NCBI RefSeq assembly: GCF_014202495.1
Contig: NZ_JACHHA010000004.1
Span: 186,001 to 250,000, forward strand
Direction: 5' to 3'
DNA: 64,000 bases
Source of the DNA: Cerasibacillus quisquiliarum
GTDB taxonomy: Bacteria; Bacillota; Bacilli; Bacillales; Amphibacillaceae
Part shown: positions 36,556-45,295 of the stretch, in pieces
How the letters are laid out: each line of letters begins with the position of its first letter
Numbering within the stretch: position 1 is the first letter of the stretch
Position numbers and translations under genes: made by a program
The notes under the pieces: model-generated
Told to the model about the DNA's origin: nothing
What the model saw: the letters and a program-made list of their open reading frames with translations, nothing else
Databases searched by the model: none

Positions 36556-37413
36556 TACTTATCGGATTCTTCCGTTGCAGGTTTCTCTATCTGCAACTCC
36601 TTCGCTCCTTTCTTTACTTCTTCCGGTAGGCTGACAGTCGCCTTACCATAGTCGCTTACGGTAAGCAAGGCATCCACATGGACATCTCCCTTATCTCCTT
36701 TTTCCTCACGTGCAACGCCAGACATATCAAAGATATAGTGAAGGGACTTCAATTCATTACTGTCTTTGTCAAATGTGAAATTCACATCCATCTTATTAAT
36801 TTCCGCACCTTCCGTATTCATGAGCCAACTAGTCACTGTCTTATATTTCTCGGTTATTTCTTTCTTGTCAGCAGCAAAAACGAAATGGTAGGCCCCATCT
36901 TTTTCCCTCACTTTAAAATCATCAATATTACCCTTGAAGGCATTGAACATGTCTTGGACAAAACGGTAATCTTCATTAATGTACTCGTTTCCTGGCTTTC
37001 CAGCTTTTCTCGGTCGTCTCGTTTTCAAAAGCATGATAATGGTATCCGTCCACCCAATACATTTCAGTTTGATATTCTCCAAGAGGGGCGATATTAGCTT
37101 TTGTAATGATATGAGCCATGACTGGATCTTTCATGAACTCCGTTTCTTTTGTGATGGAACCGGAATCTTCTTGATCGCCAATTTTAAATGTCTGCTTGTT
37201 CTCTATGACAAACTTCATACTTTTTGCGTCTTCGAATTTCGTTTTAGCTTGTTCAAAAATCTTTTTCGCATCCTCATTCACTTTCTTTGCGACATCTTCC
37301 GTTTTTGTATCTGTCTTTGGTGCATTTTCTGTATTGCTGCATCCAACCAACCCTACTGCAAGTACACCAACTGATAAAACTTTCAACCATGTTTTCTTTT
37401 TCATTAATACCAT
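36555..37413 (-). pseudogene. DUF6612-type lipoprotein, split by a frameshift
   Basis: The first frame gives a signal peptide and lipobox VGLVGC (Cys25 from the first ATG, Cys22 from the second), then KKIFEQAKTKFEDAKSM and QTEMYWVDGYHYHAFENE. After about 37012 the coherent sequence moves to the next frame (GNEYINEDYRFVQDMFNAF through LQIEKPATEESDK). Removing one A from the run in GAGAAAAGC restores a single frame. This could be a real mutation or a homopolymer error. The protein family resembles LppX-like lipid or polymer-binding folds. Confidence 0.7.
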
Positions 37414-37467
37414 TAACTCCTTGTCTATTGTTTTTTCTTATTAAGTTATTAGTTTCATTACATTTCC

Positions 37468-37635
37468 TTACATAACCTTATCCGTTTTCCATCCCTTGCT
37501 TTGATAAATTGCATTTAAAAAGCCATTCAACTGTTTCGGATTGGAAAACCCGAGCGCATGTTGAATGGATTTCTTTGTCGCTCCCTGTTCGAGCAAATAT
37601 AGGACTTCATCAGCTGGTTCGATGCCATTTTCCTT
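37468..37635 (-). pseudogene. C-terminal fragment of an unidentified gene
   Basis: The frame reads ENGIEPADEVLYLLEQGATK, then SIQHALGFSNPKQLNGFLNA and a stop after WKTDKVM. It looks like a helix-turn-helix end. It is cut where the ParM remnant begins on the other strand. Confidence 0.4.
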
Positions 37636-37774
37636 GCAGGTGGTGGAGGCGAGTTATTCGAACCATTCATTCAAAAACCTTTTGATGAACGGCTGATTAA
37701 GATCCAAGAAAGCCAATTCGCAAATGCGATTGGGTACTTGCGACTTGGAAACTCCATTTTTAATCATCGGAAAT
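37618..37774 (+). pseudogene. parM: C-terminal end of a ParM-type plasmid segregation ATPase
   Basis: The frame reads DAIFLAGGGGELFEPFIQK, then RLIKIQESQFANAIGYLRLG and a stop. The AGGGGELF phosphate-binding motif and the 'P..ANA.GY...G' ending are typical of actin-like ParM/StbA proteins of Firmicute plasmids. The remaining 300 or so residues are missing. It lies directly ahead of a ParR-like gene, the normal order. Confidence 0.7.
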
Positions 37775-37797
37775 AAGGTAGCGGGCGGTGAACGACG

Positions 37798-38172
37798 ATG
37801 ACTGCGAATTGGAAAAGGCGGTATAGTTTTCGATTAACGGATGACGATGAAGACCTCGGGCAAATGCTTGAAAATGTACCGGACAGTAAAAATAGTGAAA
37901 TGATTCGTAATATGCTCAAATACGCATATCGCATGATGAATGAAGAACGGAAAGAGAAAAAAGAACTGGATGAGCTTAAAAAAGCGTTGCTTGATTTCAA
38001 AGAATCATACCAATTGCAACATGAAGAGCTATTAAAGGAATTACGCAAAGGGATCAAGGTTGCTCCAAGTCAGTCTGCAACAGAAGGAGAGGAACGGGAG
38101 GGTGTCGTATCGGAAGACGCCATCAGAAACAGTGCACAAGCCTTTCTTTCCTCTTTCGGCGGCATAGAGTAG
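37798..38172 (+). CDS. ParR-like partition adaptor
   Basis: This 124-residue protein starts with NWKRRYSFRLTDDDEDL, then IRNMLKYAYRMMNEERKEK, a ribbon-helix-helix type N-terminus followed by a charged helical tail. Its place 24 bases behind the ParM end fits ParR, which binds centromere repeats and links plasmids to ParM filaments. The ATG is behind GGCGGTGA. With ParM broken, it has no working partner here. Confidence 0.6.
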   Translation: MTANWKRRYSFRLTDDDEDLGQMLENVPDSKNSEMIRNMLKYAYRMMNEERKEKKELDELKKALLDFKESYQLQHEELLKELRKGIKVAPSQSATEGEEREGVVSEDAIRNSAQAFLSSFGGIE

Positions 38173-38193
38173 CCATGCGGAAGGGAGATATAC

Positions 38194-38295
38194 ATGCTAG
38201 ATGCAAAGACTAGAAAAAAGATAGAGAGTGGCTTCAAGGAGAAAACGCGATTGGCGAAGAAAAGGTTGTTTAGGGAAATAAGCAGATGTTTTAAA
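38194..38295 (+). pseudogene. N-terminal fragment of a third partition-region gene
   Basis: ATG behind AAGGGAGA starts MLDAKTRKKIESGFKEKTR and a few more basic residues. Coherent coding stops near 38295, where sequence from another gene on the opposite strand begins. Confidence 0.4.
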
Positions 38296-38625
38296 GTATG
38301 TGACGCCTGTCCAATGAATGGGCAGGCGATTTCCGATGCTGCCCCAGAGGAAATCCGACTCTTCTCCCCATACATTTTTAAGCCGGTCCACGATATTCAT
38401 AGCAATCGATTTTTTACTGGAATGGATAACATCCTCAAAATCAAGTGTCTTCCCTTTGTATGTCAATCTTTCTTCCTGCATGACCCGATTCAAGTGAAAT
38501 TCATTCAAATCCGCGCCGCCTGATTGCACCTTAAAGGCTTGTCTAATATCCCGAGTCAGGTTAATAACACCATCGTCGATTGTACCGGACAGTTTGGTCA
38601 TTGGCATAAATCCGTTGTTCTCCTT
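38296..38625 (-). pseudogene. Internal fragment of an unidentified plasmid gene
   Basis: The minus frame contains FMPMTKLSGTIDDGVINLTR, then ADLNEFHLNRVMQEERLTYK and KSIAMNIVDRLKNVWGEES. It runs in frame out of the ISL3 transposase N-terminus, so the two look fused, but it does not resemble a transposase. I cannot name the source gene. Both ends are junctions. Confidence 0.4.
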
Positions 38626-39235
38626 GACTCGTTGTACTGTCGTGGTTGAGACTGAACAGTCTTTAGAAATATTTGTAAGTGATTGTGCATCAGTTGATTT
38701 AATTAATATTTTTGCCTTGGTGTTTTTTGAAATAAAATAGTGTCGATCCACGATCGAAGTATGTGCAATAAATGTTTTATTGCATGCTTTACAGAAGAAA
38801 CGTTGTTTTTTCAAAGATAAATAAGTAGGATAGGATCCATACATTGGCAGCTTAATGTGTGATGTTTTTGTACCATTTTTATAAATGGTATAATGATCAT
38901 TTTTAACTCCACACTTTTCACAATGAGTTGGTATATAGGTCAATTTAGCTGACACAAATTTAGACATATATCCTTTATAGTTTTTAATATATACTCCATT
39001 TTCCTCAAAAATAATATTTTTGTCTTGAATATCTAGTAAAACTTTAATATCATTAAGAATAGACAAGTGAATTCCCTCCTGAATTTGGTTTTCGTCGACT
39101 TTAATTCTACAGGGAAACTCACTTGTTTTCTATTTTTTAGATAAAAAATAGTGTGAGTGAATTTTGACACATTCGTTAAATGATTCATTTAACGAATGTG
39201 TTTTTTCCTTCACCAACACTATTTATTGTAGAGCC
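38626..39235 (-). mobile_element. ISL3-family insertion sequence remnant
   Basis: The start of an ISL3-type transposase is present. It has a zinc-binding N-terminus (CEKCG, FFCKACNKTF), the IVDRHYFISKNTKAKILIK stretch and a helix-turn-helix around DCSVSTTTVQRV, after which the gene is cut. The left terminal repeat, GGCTCTACAATAAATAGTGT on the minus strand, is seen at 39211-39235 and fits the family. The other end is absent. Confidence 0.75.
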
Positions 39236-39307
39236 TTATTTAATTATATAAAATGTTCAAAATTTTGTTTTGTTGACTTTTTTAGCTAACGAAATGAAAC
39301 AAATGGA

Positions 39308-40228
39308 CTATTCTTTTAATCGTGGATCAATAGCATCACGAAGACCGTCACCAAATAGATTAAATCCTAGTACAAAGAGAAAGATTGCTAATCCAGGAAA
39401 AGCAACGACCCATGGAGCAGTCTGTAAGGCAGCACGACCATCACTTAACATCGCTCCCCATTCAGGAGTTGGGGGCTGTGCACCAAGACCTAAAAAACTT
39501 AATCCAGCAGCATCCAAAATGGCAGTTCCCATACCTAATGTAGCTTGAACAATAATTGGTGCAAGACTATTCGGTAAGACATGTTGAAATAAAATTCTTC
39601 CATGTTTCGCTCCAATGGCCCGAGCTGCTTCAATGTACTCTGTTTCTTTTACAGACATGACGATTGAGCGAACAATTCGGGCAAACTGAGGAATGCCGAC
39701 GATTCCGACAGCTATCATAGCGTTCTTTAGTCCTGGACCGAGTACCGCTACAAGTGCTATAGCTAATAAAATGCTTGGAAAAGCCATCATAACATCAATC
39801 ACTCGCATAATTACTTGATCAATCCACCGACCAAAATAACCAGCCAAGCAACCCAATATGACACCAATAACAAGTGATATGCCAACAGAAATAAGTGCAA
39901 TTTGTATTGATATGCGCGTCCCATAAACAATTCGACTAAATATATCTCGACCGAGCTCATCCGTACCTAAATAATGCTCTGAAGAAGGAGCCAAGTATCG
40001 GTCTGTTATCGATTGTGCTGTCGGGTTATGCGTGGCAATAACTGGTGCTAAAAGGGCAGTAACAACAATGAATAAGATGATACTAAAACCAATCAATGAT
40101 GTCTTTCTTTTAATTAGTTGAGAAATTGTACGCTTCCACATTGATTGGCCTTGATGTTCATATATACTATTTTGATCAGTTGCATGTGGTTCTGGAAGTG
40201 GACTAGGCTGTAATGACACAAAGGACAC
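39308..40228 (-). CDS. dppC: Peptide ABC transporter permease, DppC type
   Basis: This 306-residue inner-membrane permease has the OppC/DppC N-terminal extension, a first helix after LIKRKTSLIGFSIILF and the EAA motif EAARAIGAKHGRILFQHVLP. It pairs with DppB to form the import channel. A GTG start is used behind AAAGGAT; another GTG three codons later is possible. Last gene of a D-F-E-B-C operon, next to the island border. Confidence 0.9.
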   Translation of the reverse strand: MSFVSLQPSPLPEPHATDQNSIYEHQGQSMWKRTISQLIKRKTSLIGFSIILFIVVTALLAPVIATHNPTAQSITDRYLAPSSEHYLGTDELGRDIFSRIVYGTRISIQIALISVGISLVIGVILGCLAGYFGRWIDQVIMRVIDVMMAFPSILLAIALVAVLGPGLKNAMIAVGIVGIPQFARIVRSIVMSVKETEYIEAARAIGAKHGRILFQHVLPNSLAPIIVQATLGMGTAILDAAGLSFLGLGAQPPTPEWGAMLSDGRAALQTAPWVVAFPGLAIFLFVLGFNLFGDGLRDAIDPRLKE

Positions 40229-40241
40229 ATCCTTTCATATG

Positions 40242-41246
40242 TTAATTATATTTAATGCGAGGGTCAAAGTACTTGTATAAAATATCAGTAAGCAAGTTAA
40301 TGAAAACAAAAATCGCCGCGATAATTAAAATCGTACTTTGCACAATCGGATAATCACGACCTAATACGGCTAAGTACACATAACGTCCAACACCTGGCCA
40401 TGAAAATATGGTCTCTGTTAAAACAGCACCACCTAATAAGGTACCAAATTGTAGACCAATAACAGTTAACACAGGTAGGAAGGCGTTTTTTAAAGCATGT
40501 TGGAAGATAATAATAAAACGCTTCAACCCTTTTGCATAAGCTGTTCGAATATAGTCTTGTCGCATCACTTCGAGCATACTTGATCGTGTCATTCTAGCAA
40601 TGATTGCCATCGGAATCGTTGCTAAAGCGATACCAGGTAATAAAATATGTTGTAACACATCTTTAAATGCTTCCCAATTTCCGGTTAATAAACTATCAAT
40701 TAAATAAAAATTCGTGATCGTTTCTAAATGTACACCCGTTGTCATACGACCAGATGGGGGAAGAATATTAAATTGAACAGAAAAAAGCCATATCATCATT
40801 AAACCGAGCCAAAATATAGGTAACGACACACCAAACAAAGCACCTGTCATACTTAAATGATCAAACCATGAATACTGTTTTACCGCTGAAATAACACCTG
40901 CCAAAACACCTACAACAATGGCAAGAATCATAGCAAATAAACTTAATTCTATCGTAGCTGGTAATTTTTGTGCTAACTCGTATGCGATACTTTCTTTCGA
41001 TTGAATCGATGTTCCGAGATCTCCTCGTAATATATTACTTATAAATCGCCCGTATTGAACGAGGTAGGAATCGTTCAGTCCGAGTTCTTCCCGTAATAAT
41101 TCAAGTTGTGCTTCCGAAGCCTTTTCACCAAGCATGCTTCTTGCTGGATCTCCTGGTATAAGATGTATGAGAGAGAAAGTAATAATTGACACACCGATTA
41201 ACACGGGAATTAACATAGCAAGACGCCGTAAAATATATTTAAGCAT
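40242..41246 (-). CDS. dppB: Peptide ABC transporter permease, DppB type
   Basis: This 334-residue permease has six helices, the DppB/OppB start MLKYILRRLAMLIPVLIGVS, the typical HLIPGDPARSMLG and the EAA loop YIRTAYAKGLKRFIIIF. It starts at ATG behind GGAGG and precedes dppC by 13 bases. It probably moves di- or oligopeptides; nickel or other substrates of this family cannot be ruled out. Confidence 0.9.
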   Translation of the reverse strand: MLKYILRRLAMLIPVLIGVSIITFSLIHLIPGDPARSMLGEKASEAQLELLREELGLNDSYLVQYGRFISNILRGDLGTSIQSKESIAYELAQKLPATIELSLFAMILAIVVGVLAGVISAVKQYSWFDHLSMTGALFGVSLPIFWLGLMMIWLFSVQFNILPPSGRMTTGVHLETITNFYLIDSLLTGNWEAFKDVLQHILLPGIALATIPMAIIARMTRSSMLEVMRQDYIRTAYAKGLKRFIIIFQHALKNAFLPVLTVIGLQFGTLLGGAVLTETIFSWPGVGRYVYLAVLGRDYPIVQSTILIIAAIFVFINLLTDILYKYFDPRIKYN

Positions 41247-41287
41247 TGTCTCGATTCCTCCATTTTACAATTAAATATATGTACTGT

Positions 41288-41320
41288 TACTGGAGACTCT
41301 ATTAAACAGAGTCTCCAGTA
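41288..41320 (-). other. Intercistronic hairpin between binding protein and permease genes
   Basis: A perfect 13-bp stem (TACTGGAGACTCT with its complement, 7-nt loop) has no T run behind it. It lies between the binding-protein and dppB genes. Such hairpins usually protect the 3' end of the abundant binding-protein message. Confidence 0.7.
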
Positions 41321-41355
41321 ATTTATATAAAAGGAAGGTCTTCAAAATAGCATTT

Positions 41356-42966
41356 TTATTCCTCTATATCCAACAAGTTAAAAGGTTCACTTCCTGTTGG
41401 ATGTGGTTGATAGTTCTTAATTTTCTTATGAGCTGCCAGTGGTGGTGTTGTATGTGCAATTGGTAACCATGGCGCATCTTCATGAATAATTTCTTGCGCT
41501 TTTAAATATAATTCTGTTCGCTTATCTTGATCCATTTCGATTTGTGCTTCTTTCAATAAATCATGCAATTCATCACTCTTATAAAAAGCTATGTTACCTG
41601 CTGACCCTTTTTTAGCATTATCTTTATCTAAAAGGACATATAAGAAGTTATCTGGATCACCATTATCACCTGTCCAACCGAGAAACGCCATATCGTGTTT
41701 CCCATTTTCAACCGCTTCTAAATGCGAATCCCAGTCACTCTCAATAATTTCCACGTTTATATTTACTTCTTTTAACATCTCTTGAATTGCTTGTGCAGTT
41801 ACTTTTGGCTGTGGCATATAATCTCTCGGATTAGAGAAAATATGCAGCTTAACATCAAAACCATCCGCATAGCCTGCTTCTGCGAGCAACGCTTTTGCCT
41901 TTTCTGGATCATAATCATACGATTCAATATCATCGTTATAACCCCATAATGATGGTGGAATTGGGTTTTTTGCCTCTTTTCCAATGCCTTCAAATAACGT
42001 CATTAATTCACTTTTATCTACGGCATGGTTAATCGCTTGACGGACAAGCTTTTCGGATAATGGACCATCATGATCAGTATTCATAGCTAAGTACGAAACG
42101 TTCATCGAAGGACGACGTATGATTTCCAGGTTGTTGTCTGCTTCTGCTGTTTCGATATCTTGTGGGTTTAAACCGTTCATCATATCAATCGTTCCCGATT
42201 GTAATTCCATAAAACGTGCCCCATTATCAGGAATGGTACGAAAAATGACCTTATCAATTTTAGCCACTTCTCCAAAATAGTCATCATTCTTAACTAAAGT
42301 AATTGTGTCATCTGGCACCCACTCCTCAAAAATAAATGGACCTGTTCCGACTGGGTTTTTAAAGTAATCGTCACCATATTCTTCAACTGCCTTCGGACTT
42401 GCAATACCAAACGGCGGCATCGCTAACGTATAGATAAATGGTGCGTTCGGTTCTGATAAAGTAATTTGGACTTCATAATCATCTGTTGCTTCTACATTTT
42501 CAATAATACCTTTTAAATTATCGTCTGTTGCTCCAAACATATAACCATAGTAAATAAATTCACTCGATGATGCCCATCGTTCAAAATTATAAACGACATC
42601 TTCTGCAGTAAAATCATTGCCATCATGGAACTTTACATCTTCACGTAATTTAAACGTCCATGTCAAGCCATCATCAGAAACATTCCATTCCTCAGCTAAA
42701 GCTGGTCTTACCTCTGTACTTTCTTCTTCATAACGAACGAGCGTATCATAAATTTGATTCGTAACATAAATCGATTCTCCATCCGTTACTTTTGAAGGGT
42801 CCAGTTGAATTGAATCTGCTCCACGTCCAAATATTAACGTCTTTTCGTCTCCGCTTCCTCCTTTACTATGAGAACCATCCGTTGTACTTGAATCTTTTGA
42901 ACATGCGGATACAAAGATAGTTATAATTAGCATAAGAACTAACATAAGTGATAATTTCCTTTTCAA
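41356..42966 (-). CDS. dppE: Peptide ABC transporter substrate-binding lipoprotein
   Basis: This 536-residue SBP_bac_5 family protein has a signal peptide and lipobox VSAC (Cys22), followed by a Ser/Gly-rich linker. Family motifs such as LREDVKFHDGNDFTAEDVVY and NPVGTGPFIFEEW are present. It starts at TTG behind AGGAGGG. It catches peptides outside the membrane for the DppBC channel. A hairpin behind it probably raises its yield over the permeases. Confidence 0.9.
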   Translation of the reverse strand: MKRKLSLMLVLMLIITIFVSACSKDSSTTDGSHSKGGSGDEKTLIFGRGADSIQLDPSKVTDGESIYVTNQIYDTLVRYEEESTEVRPALAEEWNVSDDGLTWTFKLREDVKFHDGNDFTAEDVVYNFERWASSSEFIYYGYMFGATDDNLKGIIENVEATDDYEVQITLSEPNAPFIYTLAMPPFGIASPKAVEEYGDDYFKNPVGTGPFIFEEWVPDDTITLVKNDDYFGEVAKIDKVIFRTIPDNGARFMELQSGTIDMMNGLNPQDIETAEADNNLEIIRRPSMNVSYLAMNTDHDGPLSEKLVRQAINHAVDKSELMTLFEGIGKEAKNPIPPSLWGYNDDIESYDYDPEKAKALLAEAGYADGFDVKLHIFSNPRDYMPQPKVTAQAIQEMLKEVNINVEIIESDWDSHLEAVENGKHDMAFLGWTGDNGDPDNFLYVLLDKDNAKKGSAGNIAFYKSDELHDLLKEAQIEMDQDKRTELYLKAQEIIHEDAPWLPIAHTTPPLAAHKKIKNYQPHPTGSEPFNLLDIEE

Positions 42967-42996
42967 AGCTATCCCTCCTATAAAACATTATTTTGG

Positions 42997-44016
42997 CTAC
43001 TTATATGCACTTTCTGATAGCATGCCGCTCGTTTCTCTTTCCACCACCTCCTTAACGAAATGACAAGCAGCCATCTGTCCTGAGCGTGATACTTGTTTCA
43101 ATGTCGGTCTTTTTAAGAGACAAATTTCCTCAGAAAAAGGACATCGTGTATGAAATTTGCATCCACTCGGTGGATTTTGTGGTGACGGTAAATCGCCTTT
43201 TAAGATGATACGATCTTTTTCTGCGTAAGGATTTGCTTCTGGAATCGCTGATAATAAAGCTTGTGTATACGGATGTTTTGGGTCTGTATATAGTTCATGA
43301 ACTTCACCAATTTCAACGATCTCACCTAAATACATCACTGCCACACGATCACTAGTATGGTGGACAACACTTAAATCATGGGCAATAAATATATACGTTA
43401 AATTAAATTCTCGTTGAAGGTCTTCCATTAAATTAATGACTTGTGCTTGAATAGATACATCAAGTGCAGAAACTGGCTCATCACAAACGATAAGTTCAGG
43501 TTCCAAAACGAGTGAGCGAGCTATTCCAATTCGCTGTCTTTGTCCACCACTGAATTCATGTGGATAACGTTGTTTATGATAAGAACTTAGTCCAACTCGT
43601 TCCATCATCTCTTCTACCTTTTTTAGACGCTCTTCTTTAGGTATACCAAAAATCTTCATAGGTTCAGCAATTGTTTTTTCAATTACTTTTCTTGGATTTA
43701 AAGAGGCATACGGATCTTGAAAAATTAGCTGCATTTCTTTTCGCAACTTTCGAAGACGTTCACCTTTATATGAAGTGATATTTTCTCCTTTAAAAAAAAT
43801 TTCCCCTGCTGTTGGCTCGAGTAATTTTAAAATGACACGTCCTGTTGTCGATTTACCACAACCACTCTCTCCAACAAGTCCAAGTGTCTCACCTTTCTTG
43901 ACAGAGAAAGATACACCATCGACAGCTTTAAGCATCGGTTTTTCACGTGAGAATAATTTATCGCTTTTTAACGGGAAGTATTTTTTCAAATCTTTTACTT
44001 CAAGTAAATTGTTCAT
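42997..44016 (-). CDS. dppF: Peptide ABC transporter ATPase, DppF/OppF type
   Basis: This 339-residue ATPase has Walker A GESGCGKST, signature FSGGQRQRIGIARS, Walker B LIVCDEPVSALD and the C-terminal oligopeptide-transporter tail (PPSGCKFHTRCPF...C), where cysteines may hold an iron-sulfur cluster in relatives. The ATG overlaps the dppD stop by 4 bases. Confidence 0.92.
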   Translation of the reverse strand: MNNLLEVKDLKKYFPLKSDKLFSREKPMLKAVDGVSFSVKKGETLGLVGESGCGKSTTGRVILKLLEPTAGEIFFKGENITSYKGERLRKLRKEMQLIFQDPYASLNPRKVIEKTIAEPMKIFGIPKEERLKKVEEMMERVGLSSYHKQRYPHEFSGGQRQRIGIARSLVLEPELIVCDEPVSALDVSIQAQVINLMEDLQREFNLTYIFIAHDLSVVHHTSDRVAVMYLGEIVEIGEVHELYTDPKHPYTQALLSAIPEANPYAEKDRIILKGDLPSPQNPPSGCKFHTRCPFSEEICLLKRPTLKQVSRSGQMAACHFVKEVVERETSGMLSESAYK

Positions 44017-45005
44017 TGTTTTACCGCCTTTTTCGTCTTTTCATATAATAAGCATCGCACAGTATGATGTTCACTAACTTTTGTCATATCTGGCCCCTCT
44101 ATTAAACAACGTTCCATCACATATTTACACCGGGGTGCAAAATGACATCCTTTTGGTAAACGTCGTAAATCAGGAGGTAGCCCTTCAATAACTTCTAACT
44201 TTTCTTTATTGGGGGTTATTTTAGGTATCGATTGCATTAGACCAAGTGTGTACGGATGTTTTCCATTATCAAACAGTTGTTTTGTATAAGTCATTTCAAC
44301 TGCTTTTCCTGCATACATGACAAGAACTTCATCACATACTTCTGCAACGACACCTAAATCGTGTGTAATCATAATAATAGCCATATTCAATTCGTCTTGC
44401 ATTTTCTTAAATAACTCTAAAATTTGCGCTTGTATTGTCACATCTAGTGCAGTTGTTGGTTCATCTGCTATGAGTAAAGAGGGATTACAAGATAGTGCCA
44501 TGGCAATCATGACACGTTGTCTCATTCCACCACTAAACTCATGGGGATACATCTTAATCCGCTTCTTTACATCTGGAATACCAACGAGATGAAGTAAATC
44601 AAGTGACCGCTCAAACGCCTGTTTTTTGCTCACTTTTTCATGGGCGCGAATCGTCTCAACCATTTGCTTTTCTATCGTAAACACGGGATTAAGTGATGTC
44701 ATTGGATCTTGAAATACCATTGAAATTTCTTTCCCACGAATTTGGCGCATTTCTTTTTCCGACTTTTTCAATAAATCTTCACCTTTAAATAAAATTTCTC
44801 CAGACACAATTTTCCCCGGTGGAGACGGGATCAATCCTAGAATTGACATCGCCGTCATGCTTTTTCCTGATCCTGATTCACCTACAATTCCTAACGTTTC
44901 CCCAGGTTTTACAGAAAAGCTAACATCATCGACGGCTTTAACCGTTCCTGATTTAGTAAAAAAATGCGTATGTAAATGTCGAACTTCTAATAAAGCCGCT
45001 TTCAT
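44013..45005 (-). CDS. dppD: Peptide ABC transporter ATPase, DppD/OppD type
   Basis: This ATPase of about 330 residues has Walker A GESGSGKSM, signature FSGGMRQR, Walker B LLIADEPTTALD and the tail LRRLPKGCHFAPRCKY...C. It is the first gene of the operon. The start chosen is the ATG 9 nt behind AGAGG; an ATG three codons upstream overlaps that site. Together with DppF it powers import by DppBC. Confidence 0.92.
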   Translation of the reverse strand: MKAALLEVRHLHTHFFTKSGTVKAVDDVSFSVKPGETLGIVGESGSGKSMTAMSILGLIPSPPGKIVSGEILFKGEDLLKKSEKEMRQIRGKEISMVFQDPMTSLNPVFTIEKQMVETIRAHEKVSKKQAFERSLDLLHLVGIPDVKKRIKMYPHEFSGGMRQRVMIAMALSCNPSLLIADEPTTALDVTIQAQILELFKKMQDELNMAIIMITHDLGVVAEVCDEVLVMYAGKAVEMTYTKQLFDNGKHPYTLGLMQSIPKITPNKEKLEVIEGLPPDLRRLPKGCHFAPRCKYVMERCLIEGPDMTKVSEHHTVRCLLYEKTKKAVKQ

Positions 45006-45250
45006 TCGTTTCATCCTCTTTCATTCCATTATTCTATGAACTATTAACTATCCGAAAATTTAATTTAATGATATTATACAAGGTTTTCGTTATTTTATGA
45101 CTTTTACTCATTTTTTTCAATAAATTTTGTAAGATTTGGATGGAAGAGAGGAAGGGGCATGTGATAAACAATTGATATATTAAATATCAAAGCACTTCCA
45201 CATTAAAGATTTTTTTAGTTGATTATTCAGTTTTTCCTTTTTTAAATATA

Positions 45251-45277
45251 GAAAAAACCCCATGTTCATTCATGGAG
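45251..45277 (-). terminator. Terminator after the nuclease-like gene
   Basis: The stem AAACTCCATG / CATGGGGTTT is followed by TTTTC on the minus strand. Confidence 0.65.
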
Positions 45278-45295
45278 TTTAAATAATGGTGTTTA

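Larger units (their letters stand above)
22857..39235. mobile_element. Integrated plasmid-like genomic island (decayed)
   Basis: The left edge truncates a response regulator; the right edge is an ISL3-type terminal repeat next to the peptide transporter genes. Inside are plasmid-type functions: XRE regulator, DUF2786, DUF6283, DUF5348, a thermonuclease, an extra YhaM, a ParM end with a ParR-like gene, and TnpB. There are many truncated genes and no recognisable integrase, replication initiator or conjugation gene. The borders are inferred from where chromosomal operons stop; no direct repeat was found by eye. Confidence 0.6.

Noticed and set aside
41288-41320. Rho-independent terminator between binding protein and dppB
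   Set aside because: The stem is strong but no T run follows on the transcribed strand, and the downstream permease genes belong to the same operon.
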